Shown here: positions 19,048-28,381 of the stretch, in pieces
Position numbering within the stretch: position 1 is the stretch's first letter
Layout of the letters: each line of letters begins with the position of its first letter
Source of the DNA: Massilia soli
Lineage (GTDB): Bacteria; Pseudomonadota; Gammaproteobacteria; Burkholderiales; Burkholderiaceae_D
Length of the DNA stretch: 64,000 nt
Assembly: GCF_016809835.1 (NCBI RefSeq)
Contig: NZ_JAFBIL020000007.1
Coordinates: 248,001-312,000, forward strand
Reading direction: 5' to 3'
The notes under the pieces: model-generated
The model's input: only the letters and a program-made list of their open reading frames with translations
Databases searched by the model: none
What the model was told of the DNA's origin: nothing
Translations under genes and position numbers: made by a program

Positions 19048-19635
19048 TTACTTGCGGCGGCGCGCTGCGGTCAAGCCAGCCAGGCCCAGGCCCATCAGGG
19101 CGATGCTCAGTGGCTCAGGAACTTCGCCTTCGGTTGGTGGCAGGACGACTTCGCCACGGGTCCCGACGATCTGCAGGCTCGATGCCTTCAGGCGGAAGGT
19201 GCCGAACGTGTTGCTGTTGGCGCTGAGCGAGGTGGTGAGGATCTCGATGCTCAGGAAACCGCTTGCGTTAATGCTGTCGATGGCCGCTTGTTGCAGTTGG
19301 ATGATGTAGTCCGAACCACTGTTTGGCACGTTGCTGCCGGCATAGGTCTGGCCGCCGAACAGGAACTTGAAGTTTTCAACGCTCGATGAGTTGCCGGTAT
19401 CGTCCAGAGTGATGGTCAGGGTACCGCCGGTGATGGTGTCGATGCCGACAGCGAATGGGTTCGTGATGTTGAGGAAGCTGTGATCATACTTGTGGCTCAG
19501 ATTGTTGGCGCTCAGCGATACAGGAGGCGCTACTTCGCCGCCGACGGTCATGTCGAACGCGATTGGCGTGGCGCTTGCGGTACCCAGGGCGAACATGGTC
19601 AGTAAGGCGAAGGTCAGTTTTTGGACGATTTTCAT
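19048..19635 (-). CDS. PEP-CTERM sorting-signal protein
   Basis: 195 residues with an N-terminal signal peptide (ending GTASATP), a Ser/Asn/Thr-rich beta-type body, and a C-terminal sorting tag: VPEP, a hydrophobic helix (LSIALMGLGLAGLTA) and a basic end (ARRRK). Such proteins are processed by exosortase and exported to the surface, usually in exopolysaccharide or biofilm-forming bacteria. AAGGAAAAAAT precedes the ATG at 19635. No exosortase is in the window; it must lie elsewhere in the genome. GC content is visibly lower than that of the neighbours. Confidence 0.92.
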   Translation of the reverse strand: MKIVQKLTFALLTMFALGTASATPIAFDMTVGGEVAPPVSLSANNLSHKYDHSFLNITNPFAVGIDTITGGTLTITLDDTGNSSSVENFKFLFGGQTYAGSNVPNSGSDYIIQLQQAAIDSINASGFLSIEILTTSLSANSNTFGTFRLKASSLQIVGTRGEVVLPPTEGEVPEPLSIALMGLGLAGLTAARRRK

Positions 19636-19657
19636 ATTTTTTCCTTGTGGCATTATT

Positions 19658-19673
19658 GTAGGAGTGTTCCTAC
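19658..19673. repeat. Small hairpin in the PEP-CTERM leader
   Basis: A perfect 6-base-pair stem (GTAGGA / TCCTAC) with a 4-base loop lies between the sigma-54 promoter and the ribosome-binding site. It may stabilise the mRNA or mark an operator; it is too short to be sure. Confidence 0.35.
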
Positions 19674-19680
19674 GGGTGGT

Positions 19681-19698
19681 ATAGCAGGAACCGTGCCA
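19681..19698 (-). promoter_or_regulatory. Sigma-54 (RpoN) promoter of the PEP-CTERM gene
   Basis: On the minus strand the site reads TGGCACGGTTCCTGCTAT. The -24 GG and -12 GC are at the correct spacing, and the -24 box TGGCACG is perfect. The predicted start lies about 35-40 bases before the ATG. PEP-CTERM genes in related bacteria are linked to the sigma-54 regulator PrsR, which fits. Confidence 0.75.
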
Positions 19699-19791
19699 GC
19701 TGTTTCAGCTTGTTTAAAATCAAAGAGTTATGAAATAATCGAGAAAAATAAATTCTGAAGTGTAAGAAGTTCCGACATTCGAAAGCAACTA

Positions 19792-20634
19792 ATGTTACTC
19801 CTAGAACAACGCGCACAATTCCAGCGCGACGGCTATCTTGTTATCCCGGGATTTAAGAGCGCAGACGACATCGCCCGGCTGCGCGAACGTGCCGGCCAGA
19901 TTGTCGAGGCCTTCGATCCCGGCCAGAGCCGGTCGATTTTCACCACGCAGAACCAGACCACGGCCACCGACGCCTGGTTCCTCGGCTCGGACAACACGGT
20001 CCGCTGCTTTTTCGAGGAAGAAGCCTTCGATGCGGCCGGCCAGCTGCGCCAGGCCAAGGCGCTGTCGATCAACAAGATCGGCCATGCGATGCACGACCTC
20101 GACCCGGTGTTCGACGCCTTTTCGCGCGGCCCTGCGCTGGATGCGGTCGCGCGCGGGCTTGGCCTGGCCAAACCGCAAATCTGGCAGTCCATGTATATAT
20201 TCAAGCAGCCCGGCATCGGCGGCGAGGTGCGCTGGCACCAGGACGCCACCTTCTTCGACACCGATCCGATCAGCGTCACCACCTTCTGGTTCGCGCTGGA
20301 AGACGCGACCGTCGATAACGGCTGCCTGTGGGTCGAACCGGGCGGCCACCTGGGCCCGCTGCGCGAGCGCTTCCTGCGCCATGGCGACGACATCCGCATG
20401 GAGCAGCTCGACGCCACCCCGTGGCCCGACGACAGCGTGGCGGTGCCGCTCGAAGCGAAGGCTGGCAGCCTGGTATGCTTCCACGGCCTGCTGCCCCACT
20501 ACAGCGCCCCGAACCGCTCGCCGGTGTCGCGCCACGCCTACACCTTGCACGTGACCGACGCGCGCACCGCCTATTCCCCGCACAACTGGATCCAGCGCGA
20601 CAGCACCCTGCCTGCGCGCGGCTTCCTGCCGTAA
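19792..20634 (+). CDS. Phytanoyl-CoA dioxygenase (PhyH)-family Fe(II)/2OG oxygenase
   Basis: 280 residues, the usual PhyH length. The iron-binding triad is visible as H149 and D151 in WHQD and H236 in LLPHYSAPNRS, with R247 placed to bind 2-oxoglutarate. The N-terminus FQRDGYLVIPGF is typical of the family. A soluble oxygenase that hydroxylates a small-molecule or acyl substrate is expected; the substrate is unknown. A DUF2750 gene follows after 17 bases. Confidence 0.85.
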   Translation: MLLLEQRAQFQRDGYLVIPGFKSADDIARLRERAGQIVEAFDPGQSRSIFTTQNQTTATDAWFLGSDNTVRCFFEEEAFDAAGQLRQAKALSINKIGHAMHDLDPVFDAFSRGPALDAVARGLGLAKPQIWQSMYIFKQPGIGGEVRWHQDATFFDTDPISVTTFWFALEDATVDNGCLWVEPGGHLGPLRERFLRHGDDIRMEQLDATPWPDDSVAVPLEAKAGSLVCFHGLLPHYSAPNRSPVSRHAYTLHVTDARTAYSPHNWIQRDSTLPARGFLP

Positions 20635-20651
20635 CCGACACCGCCATCGAT

Positions 20652-21050
20652 ATGACGACGCCATACGAACTCTCGCCCCAGCAGCACGACGCCGTGAGCG
20701 CGCTGGACGGACCGCAGCGCTACCAGCACTTCATCGCCCGCATCGCCGACACCCAGGTCGTCTACGGCCTGCGCACCGAAGAGGGATGGGTGTCCGCCTG
20801 CGATGACGCCGGCGCCGAAGGAATGCCGGTGTGGCCCCATCCCGCGTACGCGCTCGCCTGTGCGGCCGGCGAATGGGCAGACGGCACGCCTGCCGCAATC
20901 GACGTGTTTGACTTTGCCGACGACTGGCTGCCGGCCATGTCGGCCCAGGCAGTCAATGCGATCGTTTTCCCGACCGCGGCGATGAGCGGCGTGCTGGTGG
21001 AAGCGGCGAAGCTGGGAGAAGACCTCGAAGAGGCACTGACGAAGTACTAG
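20652..21050 (+). CDS. DUF2750-family protein
   Basis: 132 residues, cytoplasmic. It has the typical sequence of this small family: RYQHFIARIADTQVVYGL near the N-terminus, EEGWVSACDD and VWPHPAYA. The function is unknown. The ATG at 20652 has no clear ribosome-binding site, so it may be translationally coupled to the PhyH gene. Its stop interlocks with that of the convergent histidine kinase within CTAG. Confidence 0.7.
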   Translation: MTTPYELSPQQHDAVSALDGPQRYQHFIARIADTQVVYGLRTEEGWVSACDDAGAEGMPVWPHPAYALACAAGEWADGTPAAIDVFDFADDWLPAMSAQAVNAIVFPTAAMSGVLVEAAKLGEDLEEALTKY

Positions 21051-23269
21051 CGTCCGTGCGTTTCGGCCGCGAAGCGCGGCTGCACCTTTTCATACCCGGC
21101 AGGCGTCACGCCGCGGTCCGGCGCCCGTTTCGGCACCCGGATCGTCACCGTGGTTCCTTTGCCCGGGGCCGAGTCGACCTCCACGGTCCCGCCCAGCATG
21201 CCGGTCACGATGTTGTAGACGATATTCATGCCCAGGCCGGTGCCGCCCTGCCCCATCTTGGTGGTGAAGAAGGGATCGAATACCTGGTGCATCACCCGCG
21301 CCGGCATGCCCACGCCATTGTCGGCGAACAGGATCAGCACCTGCTCGTCGCCGACCGGATGCACCCGCACCGTGACGCGCGCCGCACTGTCGCCGTCGAA
21401 GGCATGCAGCAGCGCGTTGTTGATCAGGTTCGACAGCACCTGCCCGACGCTGCCCGGATACGAATCCATCACCAGCGTCGCGCAGACGTCGATCTCGGCA
21501 TCGCAGCTGGCGCGCTTGAACTGCGCCGAGTACGTCGCCAGCGTGTCGCGCACCACGTCGCACAGGTCGAAGCGGCGGCGCTGGTCGCTGGTCTGGTCGA
21601 CCGCCACCTGCTTGAACGAGGTAATCAGGTCGGCCGCGCGGCGCAGCGAGCTGGCCATGATCCCGCACGCCAGCTTGGTATCGGCCAGGTGCGCTTCCAG
21701 CGACGAGCGCTTCAAGCCACCCTCGGCGTAGCGGGCCTCGAATTCGGCCGCCATATCCGACAGCGCGGTGGCCGTCAGCAGGCTGTTGCCGATCGGGGTG
21801 TTCAGTTCGTGCGCGATGCCGGCCACCAGCGCGCCCAGCGATGCCATTTTTTCGGATGTGATCAGGTCCGACTCGGCCTGCTTCAAGGTCGCCTCGGTAC
21901 GTTTGCGGTCGCTGATGTCCTGCACCACCCAGACGCCGCCACCGGCCAGGTCCGCTCCGTCCAGCGCCTTGCCGTTGATCAGGCACCAGATTTTCTCGCC
22001 GTCCTTGCGCACCAGCTCCGCCTCCAGCTCGGCGCGGGAATGCTTCGCACGCCCCGAAAACGGGCTGGGGCCGCCGCCCACCAGGATCCGGGTGCGCTGA
22101 TTGCTGAGCTCTCCCGGCGCGTAACCCATGATTTCCTCCATGCCGCGGTTGCAGCGCAAGATGATCCCGCCGGAGAACAAGGCGATGCCGACGCTGGCGC
22201 TGTCCTGGAAGGCGCGCTGTTCATCGAGCGAGGTGCTGAGCCGATGCGCCAGGTTGCGGCTGCGGCGCGATGCGATCATCAGCGCCGCCACCAGCGCGCT
22301 GATGATGAAGCCCGCCGTGGCGACCAGGATCATGTCGGTGGCGTTGCGGCTGTAGCGGGCGCCGTTGATGGCGCTAAAGCTCATCACCCATTGGCGCGGC
22401 TGCACCTCGATCGTGGTCTCCCATGCCAGCCCAGGCAAAGGGGGATTTCCCGCCACGCGACTGTCGTAGATCAGCGTCCGGCCCGCAGCCTTGCCGCCGA
22501 TGCCGGCATCGTGAACGCGCACCGCCAGGTGGGCCGCCAGCGCCGGGTCGATCACTTCACGCATCAGGTGGTTGACCCTGACGACGATGGCGAGCATGCC
22601 GACCAGCGCCTCGCGGCGCTGGGCCACGGTATTGAGCGGCATGCGCTGGCGGTACACCGGCGTGCGTGCGACGAACCCGGCGCCGCCGTTGGCCATCTGG
22701 ATCAGGGCGATCGGCTCGGTCGCCACGATCATGCCGGTGTCGCGGCCGAGCTCCAGCGCGGCCAGGTGGGGCGGCAAGGTGGCAAGGTCCAGCCCAAAGG
22801 CAATTTCATTGCCGGCCATCGGTTCGTTGTAATCGATGATGTAGTGATCATCGCGTCCGGGCGCCGGCGCCACCTTGAAGTCGGGATAGCCGCGCGCGAC
22901 CAGCGAGGTGTCGCGCCGCACAGATTCCTCGAAGCTGCCGATCGCGGCGCCCGGTACGTAGCGGACGAACTGGATCGCCTGGAAGCCGGGATAACGCTCG
23001 GCCAGATTGAGTTCGCCGATGAACTGGGCGAACTGGCTGCGCGTGACCTGGTCGTTGACGGCGAACATGCCCTTCAGGCTCATCAGCATGTCGAAGTAGG
23101 TTTGCAGGCGCACCTGGGTGTCGTTCGCGACCTTGTCGGCATCACGCTGGAAGTTGTTGCGGATGCGGGCGTCCTGCGCGTTGCTGACCAGGAGGCAGGT
23201 CCAGATGGTCAGGCAAATTCCGAGCGCGAACGCGAGGTAGCCGTAGGTGCGCGTCAGCCGCTGTTGCAT
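21047..23269 (-). CDS. CHASE-PAS sensor histidine kinase
   Basis: 740 residues. A membrane helix (about 10-28) and a periplasmic CHASE domain (about 70-230, with FQAIQFVRYVP and FKVAPAP segments) are followed by a second helix (about 312-333), a PAS domain (about 350-455) and a kinase core. The phospho-acceptor is H487 in GIAHELNTP. N, G1 and G2 boxes follow (NLINNALLHA, FADNGVGMP, GGTGLGMNIV). A strong GGGAGG precedes the start. No response regulator is adjacent, so the partner is elsewhere. CHASE domains sense small extracellular ligands. Confidence 0.88.
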   Translation of the reverse strand: MQQRLTRTYGYLAFALGICLTIWTCLLVSNAQDARIRNNFQRDADKVANDTQVRLQTYFDMLMSLKGMFAVNDQVTRSQFAQFIGELNLAERYPGFQAIQFVRYVPGAAIGSFEESVRRDTSLVARGYPDFKVAPAPGRDDHYIIDYNEPMAGNEIAFGLDLATLPPHLAALELGRDTGMIVATEPIALIQMANGGAGFVARTPVYRQRMPLNTVAQRREALVGMLAIVVRVNHLMREVIDPALAAHLAVRVHDAGIGGKAAGRTLIYDSRVAGNPPLPGLAWETTIEVQPRQWVMSFSAINGARYSRNATDMILVATAGFIISALVAALMIASRRSRNLAHRLSTSLDEQRAFQDSASVGIALFSGGIILRCNRGMEEIMGYAPGELSNQRTRILVGGGPSPFSGRAKHSRAELEAELVRKDGEKIWCLINGKALDGADLAGGGVWVVQDISDRKRTEATLKQAESDLITSEKMASLGALVAGIAHELNTPIGNSLLTATALSDMAAEFEARYAEGGLKRSSLEAHLADTKLACGIMASSLRRAADLITSFKQVAVDQTSDQRRRFDLCDVVRDTLATYSAQFKRASCDAEIDVCATLVMDSYPGSVGQVLSNLINNALLHAFDGDSAARVTVRVHPVGDEQVLILFADNGVGMPARVMHQVFDPFFTTKMGQGGTGLGMNIVYNIVTGMLGGTVEVDSAPGKGTTVTIRVPKRAPDRGVTPAGYEKVQPRFAAETHGR

Positions 23270-23413
23270 GCGTATTTACCTCCCGAATTGCGGTCGGACC
23301 ATCATACCGCCGGGCTGGCTTCATGTTTCAGGTTTTTTACACATCCGGCAAAACAATCCCAAAAGTAACGATTAGAATGCAGCTTCCCTTTTCCAAAACA
23401 ACAACGGGTCACT

Positions 23414-25801
23414 ATGAGACGTTTGCCAATCGGCGTTGCGGCGCTGTTCCTTGCCATGTCCGCGATCGCGGCGGAACCGTTCGACGACAAGTTCCGACAA
23501 CTGGAAGAAGTACTGCCGACGCCGAACACCATCCGCAACGCCTCGGGCGCGCCCGGCCACGCCTACTGGCAGCAGCGCGCCGACTACACCATCCGCGCCC
23601 GCCTCGACGAAGCGAACCGCGCGATCTCGGCCACCGAGACCATCACCTACCACAACAATTCGCCGGACAGCCTGCCCTACCTGTGGATCCAGCTGGACCA
23701 GAACATCTTCCATCCGCAATCGGACGCCCGCACCACCGCCACAGTCGCCTCGCGCGACGCCTGGGCCAAGGCGCGCGGCGAAGAAGAAGGCATGAAGTTC
23801 GAAGGCATGCGCAGCATCCTGGAAAGCCGCACCTTCGATGGCGGCTTCAAGATCGGCGCCGTCAAGACCTCGTCCGGCCAGCCTTTGAAGTACACGATCA
23901 ACAAGACCATGATGCGGATCGACTTGCCGCAGCCGATGAAGCCGGGCTCGCGCTTTACCTTCAACATCGACTTCAGCTACAACATCAATGAAGCGAAGGT
24001 GATGGGCGGCCGCACCGGCTACGAAAAATTCGACGACGACAAGAACGACCTGTTCGAGATCGCGCACTGGTTCCCGCGCATGGCGGCCTACTACGACGTC
24101 TACGGCTGGCAGCACAAGCAGTTCCTTGGCGCCGGCGAGTTCACGCTCGAATTTGGCGACTACGACGTCCAGCTGACGGTCCCGAGCGACCACATCGTCG
24201 CCTCCACCGGCGAGCTGCAGAACCCTGGCGCGGTGCTCACGGCAACCCAGCGCGACCGCCTCGAACGCGCGCGCACCTCGGATAAGCCGGTGATCATCGT
24301 CACCCAGAAGGAAGCCGAGGCGGCCGAGAAGCGCCGCGCCACCGACACCAAGACCTGGCACTTCAAGGCCAGGAACGTGCGCGACTTCGCGTTTGCCACC
24401 AGCCGCAAGTTCATCTGGGACGCCCAGGGCTACAAGAAGGGCGGCACCAACACGATGGCGATGTCGTACTACCCGAAGGAAGGCAACCCGCTGTGGGAGA
24501 AGTATTCGACCCAGGCGATCATCCATACCATCGAGCAGTACAACAAGTACTCGCTGGACTACCCGTACCCGGCTGCGATTTCGGTCAACGGCCCGGTGGG
24601 CGGCATGGAATACCCGATGATCTCGTTTAACGGACCGCGTCCGACCAAGGACAAGAAGACCGGCGAGCTCACGTATTCGAAGCGCACCAAGTATGGCCTG
24701 ATCGGCGTCATCATCCATGAAGTGGGCCACAACTACTACCCGATGATCATCAACTCCGATGAGCGCCAGTGGACCTGGATGGACGAGGGCCTCAACACCT
24801 TCGTGCAGTACATGGCGCAGCAGGCGTGGGAAGAGAACTATCCGCAGTCGCGCGGCGAGCCGCGCGCCATCGTCGACTACATGCGCAGCCGCAACCAGGT
24901 GCCGATCATGACCAACTCGGAGTCGCTGCTCCAGTTCGGGAACAACGCCTATTCGAAGCCGGCCGCCGCGCTTAACGTACTGCGCGAAACGGTGCTGGGC
25001 CGCGAGCTGTTCGACTTCGCGTTCCGCGAATATGCGCAGCGCTGGAAGTTCAAGCGCCCTACCCCGGCGGACTTCTTCCGCACCATGGAAGACGCGTCGG
25101 GCACCGACCTCGACTGGTTCTGGCGCGGCTGGTTCTACACCACCGACGCGGTCGACGTCAGCGTCGACGGCATCACCGAGTACGGCATCAGCAGCAAAAA
25201 TCCGGATACCGAGAAGGCCCTGCAGCGCGCGCGCCGCGCCGAAGAGCCGGTATCGGTGACTGCCCAGCGCAACAAGGGCATGCCGCGCCGCGTCGATGCG
25301 CAGCCGGAGCTGAAGGACTTCTATAACGAGAACGACGACTTCACGGTCACCAACAAGGACCGTAACAAGTACAACGAAACGATGGAATCGCTGGAAGACT
25401 GGGAAAAGGCGCTGCTTGCGCAGGGCAAGCACCTGTACCTGGTCGACTTCACCAACGTCGGCGGACTGGTCACCCCGCTGGTGCTCGAAGTGGAGCTCAA
25501 GAGCGGCAAGAAGACCATCGAGCGCATTCCTGCCGAAGTGTGGCGCATGTCGTCGAAGAAGATCACCAAGCTGATCGTCACCGACGAGCCGATGGTCGGC
25601 CTGACCCAGGACCCTTACTGGGAGACGGCCGACATCGACGTGTCCAACAACAGCTGGCCGCGCAAGGTCACCCCGTCGCGCCTGGAGCTGTTCAAGACCA
25701 AGCGCGGCGAGGGCGACATGATGAAGGACTTCAACACGCCATTGAAGGCCAAGGCCAAGGAGCAGGACAAGGCGGCCGCGCCCGAGAAGGCCGGGGAGTA
25801 A
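23414..25801 (+). CDS. Exported M1-family zinc metallopeptidase
   Basis: 795 residues with a signal peptide (ending MSAIAAEP). The gluzincin site is complete: HEVGH at 435-439 and the third ligand E458 in WMDEG, 19 residues after the second His. An aminopeptidase-type NGPVGGMEYPM motif lies before it. The C-terminal third is a mixed domain of unknown role ending in an Ala/Lys-rich tail. It starts an operon with a DUF6702 protein and a TonB receptor. A periplasmic or surface peptidase that works with import of its products is a fair guess. Confidence 0.85.
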   Translation: MRRLPIGVAALFLAMSAIAAEPFDDKFRQLEEVLPTPNTIRNASGAPGHAYWQQRADYTIRARLDEANRAISATETITYHNNSPDSLPYLWIQLDQNIFHPQSDARTTATVASRDAWAKARGEEEGMKFEGMRSILESRTFDGGFKIGAVKTSSGQPLKYTINKTMMRIDLPQPMKPGSRFTFNIDFSYNINEAKVMGGRTGYEKFDDDKNDLFEIAHWFPRMAAYYDVYGWQHKQFLGAGEFTLEFGDYDVQLTVPSDHIVASTGELQNPGAVLTATQRDRLERARTSDKPVIIVTQKEAEAAEKRRATDTKTWHFKARNVRDFAFATSRKFIWDAQGYKKGGTNTMAMSYYPKEGNPLWEKYSTQAIIHTIEQYNKYSLDYPYPAAISVNGPVGGMEYPMISFNGPRPTKDKKTGELTYSKRTKYGLIGVIIHEVGHNYYPMIINSDERQWTWMDEGLNTFVQYMAQQAWEENYPQSRGEPRAIVDYMRSRNQVPIMTNSESLLQFGNNAYSKPAAALNVLRETVLGRELFDFAFREYAQRWKFKRPTPADFFRTMEDASGTDLDWFWRGWFYTTDAVDVSVDGITEYGISSKNPDTEKALQRARRAEEPVSVTAQRNKGMPRRVDAQPELKDFYNENDDFTVTNKDRNKYNETMESLEDWEKALLAQGKHLYLVDFTNVGGLVTPLVLEVELKSGKKTIERIPAEVWRMSSKKITKLIVTDEPMVGLTQDPYWETADIDVSNNSWPRKVTPSRLELFKTKRGEGDMMKDFNTPLKAKAKEQDKAAAPEKAGE

Positions 25802-25810
25802 GCCATCGCC

Positions 25811-26296
25811 TTGCATCGCCTGAAGTTCCTCGCCGCCGCCGCGCTGGTCTGCATCAGCGCGGCGGCGCACGCGCACCGCTACCACGCCGGCATCACCGAC
25901 ATGTCGTTCAACGCCCGCACCGGTAGCACCGAGATCGTCCACACCTACATGCTGCACGATGTCGAAGCGCTGCTGTCGAACCTGTACCAGCGCCAGTTCG
26001 ACCTGCAGGATCCCGAGGATGAGGCAATCCTGCGCAAGTACCTCGAACAGCGCTTCTATTTGCTCGCGCCCGACAAAACGCGCCTGCCGCTGCGCTGGGT
26101 CGGCGTCACCGTCGACCCGCAAAGCGTGATCATCTATCAGGAGGCCGAGGGCACGCCGTTCGACAAGATCGCCGCCATCCACGATGAAGTGCTGATCGAC
26201 TTCCTGCCCGGCCAGGTCAACACCGTCAATATCGCGCCGGGCGGGGTGGTGCGCTCGCTTACCTTCCAGCGCGACAGCGTCCGCCAGAATCCATGA
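25811..26296 (+). CDS. DUF6702-family exported protein
   Basis: 161 residues from a TTG start, with a signal peptide (ending SAAAHAH). The mature N-terminus HRYHAGITDMSFN and the HTYMLHDVEALL segment are typical of DUF6702. No ATG lies in a suitable place, so the TTG is the best choice, 9 bases after the M1 peptidase stop. Its stop overlaps the next gene as ATGA. Histidines at the mature N-terminus could bind metal. Function unknown. Confidence 0.6.
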   Translation: MHRLKFLAAAALVCISAAAHAHRYHAGITDMSFNARTGSTEIVHTYMLHDVEALLSNLYQRQFDLQDPEDEAILRKYLEQRFYLLAPDKTRLPLRWVGVTVDPQSVIIYQEAEGTPFDKIAAIHDEVLIDFLPGQVNTVNIAPGGVVRSLTFQRDSVRQNP

Positions 26297-28338
26297 ACCG
26301 GCTGCGAACGCGGCTGCTGGCGGCGGCCATCGGCGCCTGGTGCTGCCAGGTCCCAGCCTACGCCGACCCGATGCTGCCGGCGGTACTAATTCACGGCGCG
26401 CGCGACAGCGGCTTGGGACGGCTTGACTCGGCCAGCGCCGGCAGCGTCTCGCGCCAGCAGCTCGAAGCGCGCACCGTCTACCGTCCCGGCGAATTGCTGG
26501 AAGCGGCGCCCGGCGTGCTGGTGACCCAGCACAGCGGCGAGGGCAAGGCCAACCAGTTTTTCCTGCGCGGCTTTAACCTCGACCACGGGACCGACCTGCG
26601 CACCACGGTCGACGATATGCCGGTCAACCAGCGCAGCCATGCGCATGGCCAGGGCTGGACCGACCTTAATTTCCTGATGCCCGAACTGGCGGCCCGCCTC
26701 GATTACAAAAAGGGGCCGTACTCGGCACGCGAAGGCGACTTCGCATCGGCCGGCAGCGCGTCGGTCATTTACGCCAACCGGCTGGCGCGCAGTATCGCCA
26801 GTATCGCCGCGGGGCAGCACGGCTACCGCCGCGCCATGACGGCGGCGTCGCCCGAAGCATTCGGCGGCAACCTGCTGTACGCGCTGGAACTGCTGCACAA
26901 GGACGGCCCATTTACCACCCCGGAAGACTACCGCAAGGTCAACGCCGTGCTGCGTTACAGCCGGGGCTACGCCAACAACGGCTTCAGCGTCGCGGCGATG
27001 GCCTACCGGGGCCGCTGGAATGCGAGCGACCAGATTCCGCAGCGCGCCGTCGATGCCGGGACGATCGGCCGCTTCGACACGGTCGATGCAAGCGACGGCG
27101 GCGACGCGCAGCGCTATAGCGTGTCCGGCACCTGGCGGCGCACCGCCACCGACTCGGCGTCCAAGGTCAATGCCTTCGTCATCCGCAATCGCACCGACCT
27201 GTATTCGAACTTCACCTACTTCCTGAACGATCCGGTCAACGGCGACCAGTTCGCCCAGCCGGACCGGCGCGTCACCAGCGGGCTCAATGCGACGCACAGC
27301 TGGCACCTGCATGGCGCGCGGCGCGCGACCGACATCACCGCCGGCGTCCAGCTCCAGAACGACAATATCTTCAACGGCTTGCTCAACACGCGCGAACGCA
27401 GGCGCTTGTCGGCGACGCGCGAAGACCATGTCGTCGAAAGCAGCGCCGGTATGTTCATTGAAGCGTCCACCCAATGGAACCCGATGCTGCGCACGACCGC
27501 GGGGCTGCGCAGCGATCACTACCGTTTCAAGGTAGGCAGCGACCGCGCCGCGAACTCCGGCGCCGTGCGCGACCATCTCGCCAGCCCCTCGCTCAGCATC
27601 GTGCTGGCCCCGGCCAGCACGGCTGAACTGTATTTCAACATGGGCACCGGCTTTCACAGCAACGATGCGCGCGGCACCACAGCGGCGTTCGACCCGGCCA
27701 GCGGCGATGCCGTCCAGCCCGCGCCCGGCCTGGTGCGCTCGCGCGGCATCGAAGCGGGTTTGCGCATCGAGCCGGTGCAGTCCTTGCAGACCGGCGTGGC
27801 GGTGTACCGGCTGGCGTTCGACTCCGAGCTGACTTACCTGGGCGACGCCGGCGCCACCGAAGCCGGACTGCCGAGCGTGCGCCACGGCGTCGAGGTGTCG
27901 AACTCGTACAAGCCAGTGAAGTGGCTGTCGATCGACCTGGACCTGGCCTACGCGCATGCGCGCTCGCGCGGCGCGGCGCCAGGGCAGGCGCATATCGCCG
28001 GCGCCGTCGAAGGCGTGGGCCAGCTTGGCGTCACCGTAAGCCGCCGCGGCGCGTGGTCCGGCTCGGCCAACCTGCGCTATGCCGGCCCGCGCCCGCTGGT
28101 CGAGGACAACAGCGTGCGCCGCGGCGGCGGCGCCACCCTGAATGGGCGCATCGGCTACCGCGTCGACAGCCGCCTGCGTCTGGAGCTGGAAGGCTTCAAC
28201 CTGCTGGACCGGCGCGATGCGGCGATTTCGTACTACTATTCTTCGCGCTTGCCGGGCGAAAGCCAGGCACGGGACGACGTCCACTTCCATCCGCTCGAAC
28301 CGCGCAATTTCCGCCTCTCCGCCATCCTGCAGTGGTAG
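26293..28338 (+). CDS. TonB-dependent outer-membrane receptor
   Basis: 681 residues with a signal peptide (ending VPAYADP), a plug domain (YRPGELLEAAPGVLVTQHSGEGKANQFFLRGFNLDHG), and a beta-barrel ending in LSAILQW, an aromatic C-terminal residue as required for barrel assembly. The first codons overlap the DUF6702 stop as ATGA, so the three genes M1 peptidase, DUF6702 and receptor are translated as one unit. The plug is rich in His (LDHG, NQRSHAHGQGW), which hints at a metal or metal complex, but this is inference. Confidence 0.88.
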   Translation: MNRLRTRLLAAAIGAWCCQVPAYADPMLPAVLIHGARDSGLGRLDSASAGSVSRQQLEARTVYRPGELLEAAPGVLVTQHSGEGKANQFFLRGFNLDHGTDLRTTVDDMPVNQRSHAHGQGWTDLNFLMPELAARLDYKKGPYSAREGDFASAGSASVIYANRLARSIASIAAGQHGYRRAMTAASPEAFGGNLLYALELLHKDGPFTTPEDYRKVNAVLRYSRGYANNGFSVAAMAYRGRWNASDQIPQRAVDAGTIGRFDTVDASDGGDAQRYSVSGTWRRTATDSASKVNAFVIRNRTDLYSNFTYFLNDPVNGDQFAQPDRRVTSGLNATHSWHLHGARRATDITAGVQLQNDNIFNGLLNTRERRRLSATREDHVVESSAGMFIEASTQWNPMLRTTAGLRSDHYRFKVGSDRAANSGAVRDHLASPSLSIVLAPASTAELYFNMGTGFHSNDARGTTAAFDPASGDAVQPAPGLVRSRGIEAGLRIEPVQSLQTGVAVYRLAFDSELTYLGDAGATEAGLPSVRHGVEVSNSYKPVKWLSIDLDLAYAHARSRGAAPGQAHIAGAVEGVGQLGVTVSRRGAWSGSANLRYAGPRPLVEDNSVRRGGGATLNGRIGYRVDSRLRLELEGFNLLDRRDAAISYYYSSRLPGESQARDDVHFHPLEPRNFRLSAILQW

Positions 28339-28381
28339 GCACGGCTTCGCCTGAAGGCGCGAAAAATGGTAGGCTTGCGCC

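Noticed and set aside
23372-26182. 936-codon open frame on the minus strand
   Set aside because: It is antisense to the M1 peptidase, which has a signal peptide and complete zinc site. Long antisense frames are common at this GC content and the translation is His/Arg/Val-rich without motifs.
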